64,000 bases of DNA from Staphylococcus microti (GCF_000934465.1 NZ_JXWY01000032.1:1-64000), one strand, 5' to 3'; positions 9,817 to 23,690 are shown, counted from the stretch's first letter. Notes: a model not told the origin generated them from the letters alone. Numbers and translations: made by a program.

Positions 9817-9854
9817 TTTGACATATAGTACACCTAGGTGTACTATATGTCAAA
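9817..9854. promoter_or_regulatory. 38-bp perfect palindrome with embedded bidirectional promoter (MarR operator)
   Basis: The two halves are exact reverse complements, centred at 9835/9836. The same sequence contains TTGACA, 17 bases, then TACTAT, and because it is palindromic this promoter reads on both strands. On the minus strand the start site would lie just before the marR SD, giving a leader of about 15 bases. MarR dimers bind such palindromes, and binding here would cover both promoter boxes. Confidence 0.85.
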
Positions 9855-9857
9855 TAA

Positions 9858-9901
9858 GAAAAACGCTAAGCACATCTTTCTCAGATACGTTTAGCGTTTT
9901 C
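9858..9901 (-). terminator. Terminator of the pyr operon
   Basis: The stem AAAACGCTAA/TTAGCGTTTT with a loop of about 20 bases lies right after the pyrE stop. It has T runs on both strands, so it would also end the plus-strand transcript leaving the 9817-9854 palindrome after some 45 bases. Confidence 0.85.
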
Positions 9902-9908
9902 GTTTATC

Positions 9909-10517
9909 TTATAATGCGTTGCGCCATGCGACTAATGTTTCAATATCGTCCGCAGTAATTTTCCCTTGTGCTTCAGCGACTTCAATTAATTCATCATAGT
10001 TGCTGATTGTATAAAATGGTACGCCTGCTTCACCAAACATGTCGTCTGCTTTTTGTAAGCCATATGTGAAGATAGCAACGACACCTAATACGTCCGCACC
10101 TGCTTCACGCAATGCTTCTACCGCTGTAATAGATGAACCACCTGTTGAAATTAAGTCTTCAATCACAACAACTTTTTTCCCTTTGCTGTTAGCGCCTTCG
10201 ATTTGATTTTGTTTCCCATGGCTTTTACTTTTTGAACGTACGTAGTTCATCGGTAAGTTCATTTTATCAGAGACGTAAGCAGCATGTGGAATACCTGCTG
10301 TCGCTGTACCTGATACGATTTCTACCTCTGGAAAATGTTGCTCAATCAATTCTGTTAAACCGTCACGAATTGCTTCACGTACTGCTGGAAAACCTAAAGT
10401 TACTCGGTTGTCACAATAAATAGGTGATTTAATACCTGAGCTCCATGTAAACATGTCATTCGGTGATAATGACACTGCTTCAATATCTAATAATGATTGT
10501 GCAATTGCTTTTACCAT
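9909..10517 (-). CDS. pyrE: Orotate phosphoribosyltransferase
   Basis: PyrE joins orotate to PRPP to make orotidine 5'-monophosphate, the fifth step of de novo UMP synthesis. The 202-residue protein has the PRPP-binding motif [14 protein letters not shown] near residues 115-128. The orotate-side loop [16 protein letters not shown] follows the family pattern. It is the last gene of the pyr operon, and its start overlaps the pyrF stop by seven bases. Confidence 0.97.
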   Translation of the reverse strand: MVKAIAQSLLDIEAVSLSPNDMFTWSSGIKSPIYCDNRVTLGFPAVREAIRDGLTELIEQHFPEVEIVSGTATAGIPHAAYVSDKMNLPMNYVRSKSKSHGKQNQIEGANSKGKKVVVIEDLISTGGSSITAVEALREAGADVLGVVAIFTYGLQKADDMFGEAGVPFYTISNYDELIEVAEAQGKITADDIETLVAWRNAL

Positions 10518-11209
10518 TCACTTAACCAACTTTCTTTAATTTGATGATAACTTGCGACCGGATCACTGCTTTGCGTAATCGGTCTACCTACAACGATATG
10601 TGTTGATCCGAACTGTCTCGCTTGTTCTGGTGTCGTCACACGCTTCTGATCATTCACGTCTGCATTAGCCGGACGCACACCCGGTGTCACTTTCAAAAAT
10701 GACGTACCACAGTGTTCAGTGATCGCAGCCGCTTCAAGTGGTGAACACACGACACCATCCAAACCTGACTGCTGGGCCAATTTCGCATAATGACAAACTG
10801 CTTCTTCCATCGACATCTCAATCTTTTGTTCGTTATGCAGTTGTGCTTCTGTCGTTGACGTCAGTTGTGTTACAGCGATAATCTTTGTATCAGGGTTAGT
10901 GCTACGTAATCCTTCGACCGCACGTTGCATCATTTCAGTACCACCTGCCGCGTGTACGTTCACAAGGTCGACATTCAAACGTCCAAGTCCTGCCATCGCT
11001 TTGCCAACGGTGTTCGGAATATCATGAAGTTTCAAGTCCAAGAAAATATCATGACCTTGTTGCTTAATTTCTTCCAATAGTGCAGGGCCTGTTTGATAGA
11101 ACAGTTCCATGCCAATCTTTACAAACAACGGTTCATCAAAACGTGCAAGGAATGTCATTACTTCTTCCTTTGTCGCAAAGTCCAATGCGATAATCGGTGT
11201 ACGTTTCAT
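10511..11209 (-). CDS. pyrF: Orotidine 5'-phosphate decarboxylase
   Basis: PyrF decarboxylates OMP to UMP, the last step of the pathway. The 232-residue protein has the catalytic DxKxxD-type motif in [16 protein letters not shown] near residue 60. The phosphate-binding ends are VTPGVRP and HIVVGRPIT. Its ATG directly follows the pyrD stop, and it overlaps pyrE. Confidence 0.97.
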   Translation of the reverse strand: MKRTPIIALDFATKEEVMTFLARFDEPLFVKIGMELFYQTGPALLEEIKQQGHDIFLDLKLHDIPNTVGKAMAGLGRLNVDLVNVHAAGGTEMMQRAVEGLRSTNPDTKIIAVTQLTSTTEAQLHNEQKIEMSMEEAVCHYAKLAQQSGLDGVVCSPLEAAAITEHCGTSFLKVTPGVRPANADVNDQKRVTTPEQARQFGSTHIVVGRPITQSSDPVASYHQIKESWLSEW

Positions 11210-12891
<1,682 letters not shown>

Positions 12892-12905
12892 CGCTTTCGT
12901 CCCTC

Positions 12906-15900
12906 CTACATATTACGCATTGAAAATGTCATGCTTTCAATCACGTTCGTTAATGCATTTGCTGTATCTAAAGATGTTAAACAAGGTACGCCGTTCTCTA
13001 CTGATGTACGACGGATTTGGAAACCATCGCGTTCAATCGTTTTACCTTTCGTCATCGTGTTAATAACAATTTGTACATCGCCTGCTTGTATTTTTGAAAT
13101 TAAGTCGTCGTGACCGCCGATTTTACCGACAGTTTCTACTTTAATATCATGTTCTGCTAATTTTTTCGCAGTCCCTGCTGTTGCGATAATTTTGTAGCCG
13201 ACTGCATTCAAGCGTTGTGCGATTTTAACCATTTCGTCTTTGTCTTTATCGCTTACTGTAATTAATGCTGTACCATAATCTTTCACAGTCATGCCCGCAG
13301 CTGTTAAGCCTTTGAACAATGCTTTTTCAAGCGTTAAGTCACGCCCCATCACCTCCCCTGTTGATTTCATTTCAGGTCCAAGTGTAATATCGACGTTTTT
13401 CAGCTTGTTAAAACTAAAGACTGGTGCTTTTACAAACACGCCTTCTTGGTAAGGTTGCACACCTTGTTTGAAACCAAGATCAGCTAATTTCTCGCCTATA
13501 ATCGCACGCATAGCAAGTTGTGCCATTTGAATGCCTGTAATCTTACTTAAAAATGGTACGGTACGGCTCGCACGTGGATTCACTTCAAGTACGTATACAC
13601 CGTCGTGTGCTAAGACAAATTGAATGTTGATTAATCCGACAATGTTTAAACCTTTTGCCAACTTGATTGTGTACGCTTCTAACGTATCAATCTCCTCTTG
13701 TGACAACGTTTGTGGTGGATATACCGCAATTGAGTCACCTGAGTGAACCCCTGCACGTTCGATATGCTCCATAATACCTGGGATAATCACTGTTTCGCCG
13801 TCACAAATCGCATCGACTTCAATTTCTTTACCTGTTAAGTAACGGTCGACAAGTACTGGATGATCTGGACTCGCTTTTACCGCTTCTGTCATATAATTGT
13901 GTAACTCATCATCATTATAGACGATTTCCATCGCACGTCCGCCAAGTACATATGATGGACGGACAACGACTGGGTAACCGATTTCTCGAGCATTATCTAA
14001 CGCTTCTTGTGCAGATGTCGCTGTTTTCCCTTTTGGTTGTGGCACATCAATATTGCGTAATAGTGCTTCAAATTCTTTACGGTCTTCCGCACGGTTTAAG
14101 TCTTCTAATGACGTTCCTAAAATTTTCACACCGTGTTTCGCTAATTTTTCGGCTAAATTAATCGCTGTTTGTCCACCGAACTGCACGACAACCCCTTTAG
14201 GCTGCTCAAGATTAATAATGTTCATCACATCTTCTTCTGTAAGTGGTTCAAAATACAACTTATCAGAAATTGAGAAGTCTGTTGATACTGTTTCTGGGTT
14301 GTTGTTGACGATGATCGCTTCATATCCTGCATTTTGGATAGCCCATACCGCATGCACTGTTGCGTAGTCAAACTCTACCCCTTGACCGATACGAATTGGA
14401 CCTGAGCCAAGCACGATAATTTTTTCTTTTTCTGTTACAATGGATTCATTTTCTTCTTCGTACGTGCCATAGTAGTATGGCGTTGCCGATTCAAACTCTG
14501 CCGCACACGTGTCAACCATTTTGTATACAGGTTGAATGCCGTGTTCTTGACGTAGTGCAACCACTTCTTCTTCCGTCATTTCAAAGCGGTGTGCAATTGT
14601 ACGGTCACTAAAGCCATAACGTTTCGCCAAGCGTAAGTAATCAATATCGCCTTTGTTATCTTTCAACGTATGTTCGATATCAATGATATTTTTAAATTTA
14701 TGCAAGAAGAAGTAATCAATTTTTGTCATTTCATGCAGTTCTTCTAACGTTGTACCACGACGAATCGCCTCGCCGATAAAGAACAGACGCTCATCGTCTT
14801 GCGCTTCAATACGCTTTTTAATGTAATCTAAGTCGAATGATTCACCATTCGGAAGGCCGAGGTGGTGTACGCCGTATTCCAATGAACGAATCGCTTTGAG
14901 TAGTGATTCTTCGTACGTGCGTCCGATAGACATAACTTCCCCTGTCGCCTTCATTTGCGTACCCAGTTCACGCTCACCTTTTTCAAATTTATCGAATGGG
15001 AAACGTGGAATTTTAGATACAACATAGTCTAAGCTCGGTTCAAACGCCGCATATGATGTCCCTGTTACTGGGTTTTTCATCTCATCTAACGTCATACCTA
15101 CTGCAATTTTCGCTGCCAATTTCGCAATTGGGTAACCTGTCGCTTTAGACGCAAGTGCTGATGAACGTGATACACGTGGATTTACTTCGATAATGTAGTA
15201 ATTCATCGAATGTGGATCTAACGCTAACTGAACGTTACAACCCCCTTCAATGCCTAACGCACGAATCACTTTCAATGAGACATCACGTAACATTTGATAT
15301 TCCACGTCTGACAACGTTTGACTCGGTGCAACAACGACTGAGTCCCCTGTATGAATACCGACTGGGTCGATATTTTCCATGTTACATACAACGATGGCGT
15401 TATCATTTTTATCACGCATTACTTCATATTCAATCTCTTTATACCCTGCAATTGATTTTTCGATTAAACATTGCGTCGCTGGACTATATTTCAGACCGTT
15501 TGATACAACTTCGTGCAGTTCTTCATCGTTGTAACAAATACCGCCGCCTGTACCACCCATTGTAAAGGCTGGACGGACGATTAATGGATAGCCGACCTGT
15601 TCTTTAAACGCAAATGCTTGTTCAAGTGTGTTAACAATATCACTTTCTGGCACGGGTACGTCCAAATCATTCATTAAAGCACGGAACAACTCTCTATCTT
15701 CCGCTTGATTAATTGACGCAAGTTCTGTACCGAGCAGTTGCACGTTGTTAGATTCGAGAACACCACTTTCATGCAATTCAATCGCCATGTTCAACCCTGT
15801 TTGACCGCCGAGTGTTGGAAGTAAGGCATCTGGTTGTTCTTTACGAATAATACGTGCGATAAAATCATGTGTGAGTGGTTCGATATAAACTTTGTCCGCA

Positions 15901-16079
15901 ATTTCTTTATCCGTCATAATCGTTGCTGGGTTTGAGTTAACAAGGATGACACGATAGCCTTCTTCTTTCAATGCAAGACATGCTTGTGTGCCTGCATAGT
16001 CGAATTCTGCTGCTTGACCGATAATAATCGGACCTGATCCAATTACAAGAATCGTTTGAATATCATTTCTTTTAGGCAT
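12906..16079 (-). CDS. carB: Carbamoyl-phosphate synthase large subunit
   Basis: CarB makes carbamoyl phosphate from bicarbonate, ammonia delivered by CarA, and two ATP. The 1057-residue protein contains two homologous halves, each with a pre-ATP-grasp ([37 protein letters not shown]) and an ATP-grasp domain. It ends in an MGS-like allosteric domain, where UMP and PRPP act in homologues. The start overlaps carA by eight bases. No second car locus is visible, so this one probably also feeds arginine synthesis. Confidence 0.98.
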   Translation of the reverse strand: MPKRNDIQTILVIGSGPIIIGQAAEFDYAGTQACLALKEEGYRVILVNSNPATIMTDKEIADKVYIEPLTHDFIARIIRKEQPDALLPTLGGQTGLNMAIELHESGVLESNNVQLLGTELASINQAEDRELFRALMNDLDVPVPESDIVNTLEQAFAFKEQVGYPLIVRPAFTMGGTGGGICYNDEELHEVVSNGLKYSPATQCLIEKSIAGYKEIEYEVMRDKNDNAIVVCNMENIDPVGIHTGDSVVVAPSQTLSDVEYQMLRDVSLKVIRALGIEGGCNVQLALDPHSMNYYIIEVNPRVSRSSALASKATGYPIAKLAAKIAVGMTLDEMKNPVTGTSYAAFEPSLDYVVSKIPRFPFDKFEKGERELGTQMKATGEVMSIGRTYEESLLKAIRSLEYGVHHLGLPNGESFDLDYIKKRIEAQDDERLFFIGEAIRRGTTLEELHEMTKIDYFFLHKFKNIIDIEHTLKDNKGDIDYLRLAKRYGFSDRTIAHRFEMTEEEVVALRQEHGIQPVYKMVDTCAAEFESATPYYYGTYEEENESIVTEKEKIIVLGSGPIRIGQGVEFDYATVHAVWAIQNAGYEAIIVNNNPETVSTDFSISDKLYFEPLTEEDVMNIINLEQPKGVVVQFGGQTAINLAEKLAKHGVKILGTSLEDLNRAEDRKEFEALLRNIDVPQPKGKTATSAQEALDNAREIGYPVVVRPSYVLGGRAMEIVYNDDELHNYMTEAVKASPDHPVLVDRYLTGKEIEVDAICDGETVIIPGIMEHIERAGVHSGDSIAVYPPQTLSQEEIDTLEAYTIKLAKGLNIVGLINIQFVLAHDGVYVLEVNPRASRTVPFLSKITGIQMAQLAMRAIIGEKLADLGFKQGVQPYQEGVFVKAPVFSFNKLKNVDITLGPEMKSTGEVMGRDLTLEKALFKGLTAAGMTVKDYGTALITVSDKDKDEMVKIAQRLNAVGYKIIATAGTAKKLAEHDIKVETVGKIGGHDDLISKIQAGDVQIVINTMTKGKTIERDGFQIRRTSVENGVPCLTSLDTANALTNVIESMTFSMRNM

Positions 16080-17172
16080 TATGAACGCGCTCCTTTTGTT
16101 TATTTTGTTCCATTAAGTCGATAAATTGATCGAATAAATAGTTAGAGTCTGTTGGACCTGGACATGCTTCCGGATGGTATTGTACTGAAAATGCCGGTAA
16201 TGTTTTATGTTTCAAGCCTTCTACTGTGCCATCGTTCAATGCGATGTGCGTAATTTCAAGATCTGTTTGTTCAATAGACGCCGCATCGATCGCATAACCG
16301 TGGTTTTGGCTCGTTAATGCGATTTTGCCAGTTGCTAAGTCTTTCACAGGATGGTTCGCCCCACGATGACCGAACTTCATTTTGAATGACGTTGCCCCTT
16401 GTGACAGTGCGAATAATTGATGTCCAAGACAAATACCGAAAAATGGAATTTTGCCTAGAATGCCATTAATCATGTCTAACGCGACTTTCACATCATCTGG
16501 ATCTCCAGGGCCGTTTGATAACATCACTCCGTTTGGCGACATTTTAAGAATTTCTTCTGCTGTCGTATCATAAGGTACAACCGTTACTTCACAGCCACGT
16601 GCATTTAATTCACGCACGATATTTTGTTTTTTACCGAAGTCGACAAGTACAACACGTCTGTCTACACCAGTTGAAACGTATGGCGTTTTCGTTGAGACCG
16701 TTGGCACTTCAGTTCGTGGCAATTCAATTGTTTTCAACGTTTCAATCATTGCGTCAATTTCATCTGCGTTATCAACAAATGCCGCTTTTAGCACCCCATG
16801 TTGACGAATTTTTTTCGTAATGCTACGTGTATCGACACCGCTAATACCCGGAATGTCGTACTCTTTCAATACTTCGTCAAATGACTTTTGTGCGCGGAAG
16901 TTGCTCGGATACGCACATGCTTCTTTCACAACAACACCATTTAATGTTGGCGTTAATGATTCAAAGTCATCGTAGTTAATGCCGTAGTTGCCGATTAACG
17001 GATATGTGAATGTAATAATTTGACCTGTGTATGACGGATCTGAAATCGTTTCTTGATAACCTGTCATCGCTGTGTTAAACACAATTTCCCCTTTTGTTAA
17101 GTTATCTGAACCTAACTTAAACCCTGTATAATACGTACCATCTTCTAGAACGATATAGCGCTTTTCAAACAT
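16072..17172 (-). CDS. carA: Carbamoyl-phosphate synthase small (glutaminase) subunit
   Basis: CarA hydrolyses glutamine and channels ammonia to CarB. The 366-residue protein has the N-terminal CPSase domain and a C-terminal class I amidotransferase. The nucleophile cysteine is in [13 protein letters not shown] near residue 240, and the His/Glu pair is in [12 protein letters not shown] near 332. It overlaps pyrC by one base and carB by eight. Confidence 0.98.
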   Translation of the reverse strand: MFEKRYIVLEDGTYYTGFKLGSDNLTKGEIVFNTAMTGYQETISDPSYTGQIITFTYPLIGNYGINYDDFESLTPTLNGVVVKEACAYPSNFRAQKSFDEVLKEYDIPGISGVDTRSITKKIRQHGVLKAAFVDNADEIDAMIETLKTIELPRTEVPTVSTKTPYVSTGVDRRVVLVDFGKKQNIVRELNARGCEVTVVPYDTTAEEILKMSPNGVMLSNGPGDPDDVKVALDMINGILGKIPFFGICLGHQLFALSQGATSFKMKFGHRGANHPVKDLATGKIALTSQNHGYAIDAASIEQTDLEITHIALNDGTVEGLKHKTLPAFSVQYHPEACPGPTDSNYLFDQFIDLMEQNKQKERVHNA

Positions 17173-18449
17173 TATGCATGTTCCCCCTCGTATCGAATGT
17201 CACCTTCGACCATTGTTAATACTGGATTACCGTATACTTTTTCACCGATAAATGGTGTGTTTGTTGCTTTTGATAAGAAATCTTCTGCTTTAATTTCAAA
17301 CTCATCTTCTAAGTTAATCAACGTTAAGTCTGCCAATTCGCCTTCAGCAAGTCGTCCATATGGTAAGTTAAACGTCTCAGCAGGCTTGATTGTTAAGTAA
17401 TCTACCAATTGTTGTAACGTCCATTCGCCCGTTTTTACATAGTGTGTGTAAAGAAGCGGGAATGCCGTTTCGCTACCAACAATACCGAATGGCGCACGTG
17501 TCATCGTTTGTGCTTTTTCATCCGCTGCATGTGGTGCATGGTCTGTTGCGATACAGTCAATCGTACCGTCTAATAAGCCTTCAATTAACGCTGCTTTATC
17601 TTCTTGGCTACGTAAAGGTGGATTCATTTTGTACATGGCGTTATCGCCCGGCACATCATCTTCCGTTAATAATAAGTGGTGTGGTGTCACTTCTGCAGTT
17701 ACATGAATACCTGCACGTTTCGCATCACGAATCACACGCACACTTTCTTTCGTTGATACGTGACACACGTGGTAGTGACAGCCTGTTGCTTCACTTAGTA
17801 ACACATCACGTGCAATTTGAACAGATTCACAAATATTTGGAATACCCGGAATACCTAGCTCTGCACTGCGTTTCCCCTCATGCATCGCACCACCGTAAAT
17901 TAAGCTGTTATCTTCACAGTGCGCAACAATCGCTTTACCTTGTGCTTTTGCCTTTTGCATCGCCTCGTACATCATCGCCGCTTTTTGTACACCAACACCG
18001 TCATCTGTAAAAGCAAACGCCCCTTCTTTTGTTAAAGCTTCAAAGTCAACATGTTGCTTGCCTGCTTGACGTTCTGTAATCGCTGCGTATGGTAATACAC
18101 GAACATGTGCGTTATCCGCAATTAACTGGTTTAATCTTTCCATGTTTTCAACTGAGTCTGGCACAGGTTTTGTATTTGGCATTGGACATACCGTTGTAAA
18201 ACCACCACGTGCTGCTGCAAGTGTCCCCGTCTCAATCGTTTCTTTATGCTCGCCACCTGGCTCTCTTAAATGAACATGGACGTCTACAAATCCCGGTGCT
18301 AAAAATTGCCCTTTCGCATCAATCACTGTCATCTCTTCAGTCACATCAATCGACGGTGCAATTTGTTTAATCGTCTTACCTTCGATTAACACATCTACCT
18401 TTTTCAATGATCCTGCTTCTAAAACTTGTGCATTTTGAATTAATTTCAT
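17172..18449 (-). CDS. pyrC: Dihydroorotase (class I)
   Basis: PyrC cyclises carbamoyl aspartate to dihydroorotate. The 425-residue zinc amidohydrolase has the metal motif [17 protein letters not shown] near residues 57-72. The AHCEDNSLI and [11 protein letters not shown] histidines follow, with the catalytic aspartate in [14 protein letters not shown] near 304. It is the fourth gene of the pyr operon, 14 bases after pyrB. Confidence 0.97.
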   Translation of the reverse strand: MKLIQNAQVLEAGSLKKVDVLIEGKTIKQIAPSIDVTEEMTVIDAKGQFLAPGFVDVHVHLREPGGEHKETIETGTLAAARGGFTTVCPMPNTKPVPDSVENMERLNQLIADNAHVRVLPYAAITERQAGKQHVDFEALTKEGAFAFTDDGVGVQKAAMMYEAMQKAKAQGKAIVAHCEDNSLIYGGAMHEGKRSAELGIPGIPNICESVQIARDVLLSEATGCHYHVCHVSTKESVRVIRDAKRAGIHVTAEVTPHHLLLTEDDVPGDNAMYKMNPPLRSQEDKAALIEGLLDGTIDCIATDHAPHAADEKAQTMTRAPFGIVGSETAFPLLYTHYVKTGEWTLQQLVDYLTIKPAETFNLPYGRLAEGELADLTLINLEDEFEIKAEDFLSKATNTPFIGEKVYGNPVLTMVEGDIRYEGEHA

Positions 18450-18463
18450 CTTGACTCGCTCCT

Positions 18464-19366
<903 letters not shown>

Positions 19367-19379
19367 CTATTTGTGATAT

Positions 19380-20672
19380 TTAGCTTTTTGGTAATAACAA
19401 GTTTAAGACGATACCTGCCGTTGCAGATAATGCCATCCCTTCAATCGTTAAGTGCACACCGACATCTGATAAATTCAACATCATGTTACCAATACCGATG
19501 ACAAGAATGACAGATGCAATCACTAAGTTGCGGTTCTTCGCAAAGTCGACTTGGCTTTCTACAATCATGCGTAAACCACTTGCGGCAATCGTACCGAATA
19601 GTAAGATGGAAACCCCACCCATTACCGGCGTTGGGATAGATGATACAAGCGCTGTAAACTTACCAACAAAACCGAGAATAATCGCGATGACCGCAGCGCC
19701 ACCGATTACGTAGATACTGTAAATCCTTGTAATCGCAAGCACACCGATGTTTTCACCGTATGTCGTACTTGGTGGACCACCGATAATACTTGAGAACATT
19801 GTTGATACCCCGTCCCCGATAATAGAGCGATGTAGACCCGGGTCTTTAAAGAAGTTACGTCCGACAATTTTGTTAATGACCATTTGATGACCGATATGTT
19901 CACTGACTGTTACGAATACGATCGGTAACATAACCGCTACAAGCCCGATATGGAAGGACGGTTGGTAGTCCGCAAACGGAATGTAAATGTCTGGGAACTG
20001 GAACCACTTCGCTTCAGCAACCGGTTTGAAGTCCACAATTCCGAATAAAATTGCTGTGATATAGCCGACCACGATTCCGATTAACACCGGAATCAGTGAG
20101 AAGAAGCCTTTCGCAAAACCTTGTACAAGCAATGTGACGAACAATGTAATTGCCGCTACGGCCACATACGTCAAGTTATAATCTTTCATCGCACTTGAAT
20201 TTTCAAACATTGCCATGTTAACAGCAGTTGGTGCTAAGCTTAGACCGATAACCATGATGACAGGTCCTACAACAACCGGTGGTAACAATTGCATGAGCCA
20301 GTTCGTACCACTTATGCGAATCGCAATACCGATGATGACGTACATCACACCACTCATGAATAAGGCAACAAGCATATCCCCTAAGCTATTCGTACTTAAG
20401 CCCGTAATAATTGGCGTAATAAAGGCGAAACTTGAGCCAAGGTAAGCCGGAATTTTTCCTTTCGTTATTAAAATATAGAGCAACGTTCCGATACCTGATG
20501 CAAGCAATGCAGAAGATACAGGTAAGCCTGTTAAGAAAGGTACTAAAACCGTTGCACCAAACATCGCAAATAAGTGCTGCAAGCTTAAAAATGCCCACTG
20601 TCCCGCATTTGGTTTTTCGTTGACATCCAGTACCGGTGTCACCGTTCGTTTAAACATTTGTTCGTTTTCCAT
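19380..20672 (-). CDS. uraA: Uracil permease (NCS2 family)
   Basis: This 430-residue, about 14-segment membrane transporter takes up uracil by proton symport. Family signs are the N-terminal QHLFAMFGATVLVPFLTGLP and the substrate-site motif in FVTVSEHIGHQMVI. The GGPPSTTYGENIGVLAIT motif holds conserved residues of the helix 8/10 region. Having it between pyrR and pyrB puts import and synthesis under one PyrR switch; an attenuator precedes it. Confidence 0.96.
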   Translation of the reverse strand: MENEQMFKRTVTPVLDVNEKPNAGQWAFLSLQHLFAMFGATVLVPFLTGLPVSSALLASGIGTLLYILITKGKIPAYLGSSFAFITPIITGLSTNSLGDMLVALFMSGVMYVIIGIAIRISGTNWLMQLLPPVVVGPVIMVIGLSLAPTAVNMAMFENSSAMKDYNLTYVAVAAITLFVTLLVQGFAKGFFSLIPVLIGIVVGYITAILFGIVDFKPVAEAKWFQFPDIYIPFADYQPSFHIGLVAVMLPIVFVTVSEHIGHQMVINKIVGRNFFKDPGLHRSIIGDGVSTMFSSIIGGPPSTTYGENIGVLAITRIYSIYVIGGAAVIAIILGFVGKFTALVSSIPTPVMGGVSILLFGTIAASGLRMIVESQVDFAKNRNLVIASVILVIGIGNMMLNLSDVGVHLTIEGMALSATAGIVLNLLLPKS

Positions 20673-20689
20673 GTTGTTCTTCCTTTCGT

Positions 20690-20879
20690 CATAAAAAAAG
20701 TCTCTTAACCTTGTTCGGTAAGAGACTGGTGGTGTATAACAGTATCAGAATTCTTACATATTCATCACGATTGGATACACTTAGTCCTTACCTAACTGTA
20801 TCTGTCATGACACCTATGGAATCCTTCTATTGTTACAACGTACCTTTGCCAGTCTCTCGTACTGAATTAAAAGGTGATA
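20690..20879 (-). promoter_or_regulatory. PyrR-dependent attenuator between pyrR and uraA
   Basis: On the minus strand the PyrR-binding consensus appears as CAGTACGAGAGACTGGCAAAGG-like sequence around 20843-20865. An antiterminator region follows, then the terminator hairpin at 20693-20727 (AGTCTCTTACC paired with GGTTAAGAGACT, then seven T). By analogy with Bacillus, UMP-bound PyrR favours the terminator. Confidence 0.85.
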
Positions 20880-21404
20880 CTATGTAATTTCAACCGCATT
20901 GCGATCGTCTGTTTCTGTTAAATAAACATTGACTGATTCTTCGTGTGATGTCGGAATATTTTTACCGACAAAATCTGCACGAATCGGCAACTCTCGATGA
21001 CCACGATCAACAAGCGTAGCCAAGCCAATTTTTTTCGGGCGACTGTGCAACAAAATCGCATCGAGTGACGCACGCACCGTTCGTCCTGTGTAAAGCACAT
21101 CATCCACAATGATAACCACACGGTCATTTAAATCCGTGTCAATTTGATACGTCTTATCATTTACGATATGACGCGCATCTTTATCATCACGAAAACTTGT
21201 AATATCAAGCGTGCCTGTTGGGACATCTACCGCTTCAATCTGTTGAATCTTCTGTTGAATACGTTTCGCTAAGAACTCGCCACGCGTTTTAATACCAAGT
21301 AGTGCCAAATTTTCAGAGCCTTTGTTGTACTCTAAAATTTCATGGGCAATGCGTGTTAACGTGCGATTAATAGCAGATTCATCTAAAATGATACGACTTG
21401 TCAA
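20880..21404 (-). CDS. pyrR: Bifunctional pyr operon attenuator protein / uracil phosphoribosyltransferase
   Basis: PyrR binds pyr mRNA when UMP or UTP is high and causes transcription to stop early; it also has uracil phosphoribosyltransferase activity. The 174-residue protein has the PRPP motif [20 protein letters not shown] near residues 93-112. The basic RNA-binding face includes [15 protein letters not shown]. It is the first gene of the operon and is preceded by its own attenuator and promoter. Confidence 0.97.
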   Translation of the reverse strand: MTSRIILDESAINRTLTRIAHEILEYNKGSENLALLGIKTRGEFLAKRIQQKIQQIEAVDVPTGTLDITSFRDDKDARHIVNDKTYQIDTDLNDRVVIIVDDVLYTGRTVRASLDAILLHSRPKKIGLATLVDRGHRELPIRADFVGKNIPTSHEESVNVYLTETDDRNAVEIT

Positions 21405-21423
21405 CGTAACCCCTCCTTATGCA

Positions 21424-21600
21424 CAAAAAAACTCACATCTTTAAAGACATGAGTTTAACTAAAGCTGAAACAGCTGTGAGATATGGATAGACGTCTCCCG
21501 TACGTCAGCATCCACCAAGCCATCGCTTCTTTTCGTATATATCATGTCTTTTGAGCCTCTCTGGACTCCCATTTAAAGACGTTATCGTTTTGTTTGTTTT
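21424..21600 (-). promoter_or_regulatory. PyrR-dependent attenuator in the pyr leader
   Basis: The PyrR site AGTCCAGAGAGGCT is an exact match to the known consensus and lies near 21550-21570 on the minus strand. A terminator hairpin at 21424-21456 (ACTCATGTCTTT paired with AAAGATGTGAGT, then T7) precedes pyrR. Part of the stem (GTCTTTAAA) recurs upstream, allowing an alternative antiterminator. Confidence 0.88.
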
Positions 21601-21609
21601 GCTGAATTT

Positions 21610-21638
21610 ATCTTACTCTTTTTTTGCCGTCTTGTCAA
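21610..21638 (-). promoter_or_regulatory. pyr operon promoter
   Basis: TTGACA at 21633-21638 and TAAGAT at 21610-21615 are separated by 17 bases on the minus strand, directly upstream of the PyrR leader. Confidence 0.8.
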
Positions 21639-21676
21639 AACTATTTGTGAAAAAATCACACATCGTGGCAGAGATA

Positions 21677-21738
21677 GGGACTAGAAGTGAAAAATAGTAA
21701 CTATTGTACATTTTCACTTCGCATCATAATGTCCCACA
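21677..21738 (-). other. Intergenic hairpin downstream of the RluD-family gene
   Basis: GGGAC and GTCCC enclose a longer arm pair AAGTGAAAA/TTTTCACTT. It lies between the pyr promoter and the end of the RluD-type gene. No clear T run follows, so termination is possible but unproven. Confidence 0.5.
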
Positions 21739-21768
21739 ACGCCACTGTTTCACAACACGACGACATCA

Positions 21769-22686
21769 TTAAATCTCTTCACGACGTGCTTGCTCAATCA
21801 CTGCTTCAAATGACTCAGGAAGCGGCGCCGTACGTTCAATATATTCACCCGTACGTGGATGTTCAAAACCAATGACACCTGCATGTAACGCTTGTCCACC
21901 AATATCAGGCGTTTTCTTCGGACCATACTTAGGGTCGCCCACTAGTGGATAACCAATATATTTCATATGCACACGAATTTGGTGCGTACGTCCCGTTTCT
22001 AATTGGCATGACACAAGCGTATGGTTTTTAAAGTTTTCTAATACATTAAAATGTGTCACAGCTGGCTTACCATCATCTTCCACAGCCATTGACTGACGAT
22101 CATTTTTATTACGGCCAATCGGTGCATCAATCGTCCCGAATTCATGTGGAATGTGTCCATGTACAAGCGCTGTATATTTTCGCGTCACTGTTTTCGCCAT
22201 TAATTGTTCAACAAGCGCACGATGCGCCACGTCATTTTTAGCAATCATTAACAGTCCTGACGTATCTTTATCAATACGATGCACAATACCCGGACGGATT
22301 TCGCCATTGATACCCGACAGATCTTTAATTTGATACATTAAGCCATTCACGAGTGTCCCAGAATAGTGACCTGCTGACGGATGCACAACCATCCCTTTTG
22401 GCTTGTAAACAATCGCCACATCTTCATCTTCATAATAAATATCTAAATTAAGATTTTCCGGTTGAATATCCGCTTCAACAACTTTTTTCTCTGTGACAAC
22501 GACTTCATCGCCAAGCTTTAGTTTATAATTTGATTTAACTGGCTTACCATTAACCGCAACTAAACCTTCTTTAATCCATTCCTGTATTTGACTGCGCGAC
22601 CAATCGCTATTAAAACTTGGTAATATTTTATCAATACGCTGTAAATGATGCGTCTCCGCTTCAATTGTAAATTGATGTTGTTCCAT
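21769..22686 (-). CDS. RluD-family 23S rRNA pseudouridine synthase
   Basis: This enzyme converts selected uridines of large-subunit rRNA to pseudouridine. The 305-residue protein has an N-terminal S4 RNA-binding domain (residues about 12-75, with VNGKPVKSNYKLKLGDEV). The catalytic aspartate is in GIVHRIDKDTSGLLMIAK near residue 138. It sits three bases after lspA, the order lspA-rluD-pyrR being standard in staphylococci and bacilli (B. subtilis YlyB). The exact target uridine is not readable from sequence. Confidence 0.95.
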   Translation of the reverse strand: MEQHQFTIEAETHHLQRIDKILPSFNSDWSRSQIQEWIKEGLVAVNGKPVKSNYKLKLGDEVVVTEKKVVEADIQPENLNLDIYYEDEDVAIVYKPKGMVVHPSAGHYSGTLVNGLMYQIKDLSGINGEIRPGIVHRIDKDTSGLLMIAKNDVAHRALVEQLMAKTVTRKYTALVHGHIPHEFGTIDAPIGRNKNDRQSMAVEDDGKPAVTHFNVLENFKNHTLVSCQLETGRTHQIRVHMKYIGYPLVGDPKYGPKKTPDIGGQALHAGVIGFEHPRTGEYIERTAPLPESFEAVIEQARREEI

Positions 22687-22689
22687 AAA

Positions 22690-23181
22690 TTACACCTTTT
22701 TCTTCTCTTTTGTTTTGTCTGTTAATAGAATGATAACAAGCAAGCCCACACCAATCGTCAAACTGGCATCCGCAATATTAAAAATTGGAAAATCATAGCC
22801 GAAAAGAATCGTATCTACAAAATCCACGACTTCTCCGTTCATGACACGGTCAATAAAGTTACCGAGCGCACCTGCAAGTAACAAACTAATCGCCACTTGC
22901 ATCATCATATGATCTTTCGCTTCTTTAAAATAAAATACAATCAATGCGATAATAATCACGATTGTAATCAAATAGAAAAAAATCATTTGACCACTTAAAA
23001 TCCCCCATGCCGCACCATCATTACGATGCGACGTAATAGATAGGAAATTCGGTATAACCGTGAAAGACTCGCCAATTGTCATTTGTGTTGCAATCACCCA
23101 TTTTGATAACTGATCCGCAATCAGCATGACGATCAGTATAAAGAGTGACAATCCTATATAATAAGGTCGTTTCATCTCCAT
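22690..23181 (-). CDS. lspA: Lipoprotein signal peptidase
   Basis: LspA cuts the signal peptide of diacylglyceryl-modified prolipoproteins in the membrane. The 163-residue protein has four membrane helices and the two catalytic aspartates in GALGNFIDRVMNGEVVDFVD and FNIADASLTIGV. Translation may start at the ATG at 23181 or two codons later, which is better spaced from AAAGG. Normally ileS lies directly upstream; here about 4.5 kb of accessory genes separate them. Confidence 0.97.
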   Translation of the reverse strand: MEMKRPYYIGLSLFILIVMLIADQLSKWVIATQMTIGESFTVIPNFLSITSHRNDGAAWGILSGQMIFFYLITIVIIIALIVFYFKEAKDHMMMQVAISLLLAGALGNFIDRVMNGEVVDFVDTILFGYDFPIFNIADASLTIGVGLLVIILLTDKTKEKKKV

Positions 23182-23275
23182 TAATCCTTTCTGAGTGGAT
23201 TCATTGCCTTATTATACCATTTGCCACAGAAGAACGGTACTCATGCTTATAAATCTGAATATGAACATTGAAAAA

Positions 23276-23617
23276 TCAATGCGAAGATTTTGGTGGTTCA
23301 CATGTAATGCGATGTTTTTCTGGCATGGCACCATGATGATGTTGTACATTGTGGCGATGATAAATAAAATCGACAATTTCATCTCTTATTTGCGCCAATC
23401 GACTCTCCTGTGCATGCTCTGCTTGTTTCATCTTGATAAGCTTACGACTTCTCTTTTCAATATAAATAGGTCCATCTACTGTAACATCCCCATCATAATC
23501 ATCAACGATTTCACAACCACCATGAAATCCATAAACAGGCGCATCATATGATAGTTCATGATAAATATATAAAAGTCCAATGACTAAAATACCAAAAATT
23601 AAGAAACCTTTTCTCAT
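23276..23617 (-). CDS. Hypothetical protein with N-terminal membrane anchor
   Basis: I do not recognise this 113-residue protein. It has a hydrophobic N-terminus (MRKGFLIFGILVIGLLYIYH) that is an uncleaved anchor or signal peptide. An acidic stretch (CEIVDDYDGDVTVDGP), a basic helix (KRSRKLIKMKQAEH) and a His-rich C-terminus (YHRHNVQHHHG) follow. The start at 23617 was chosen for the SD GAAGGGGA; an ATG five codons upstream lies within it. It follows the bacteriocin-type ABC ATPase on the same strand, so it may belong to that operon. It has two cysteines but does not look like a lactococcin 972 precursor. Confidence 0.65.
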   Translation of the reverse strand: MRKGFLIFGILVIGLLYIYHELSYDAPVYGFHGGCEIVDDYDGDVTVDGPIYIEKRSRKLIKMKQAEHAQESRLAQIRDEIVDFIYHRHNVQHHHGAMPEKHRITCEPPKSSH

Positions 23618-23690
23618 ATTCGTCCCCTTCAACTACGCACATAAAGCCGTACATCATCATTTAAAAACATCGACCATGTACAGCTCCATT

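Noticed and set aside
23276-23617. Lactococcin-972-type bacteriocin precursor
   Set aside because: The protein is His-rich with an uncleaved-looking anchor and lacks the Tyr/Gly/Trp-rich mature peptide pattern of that family.
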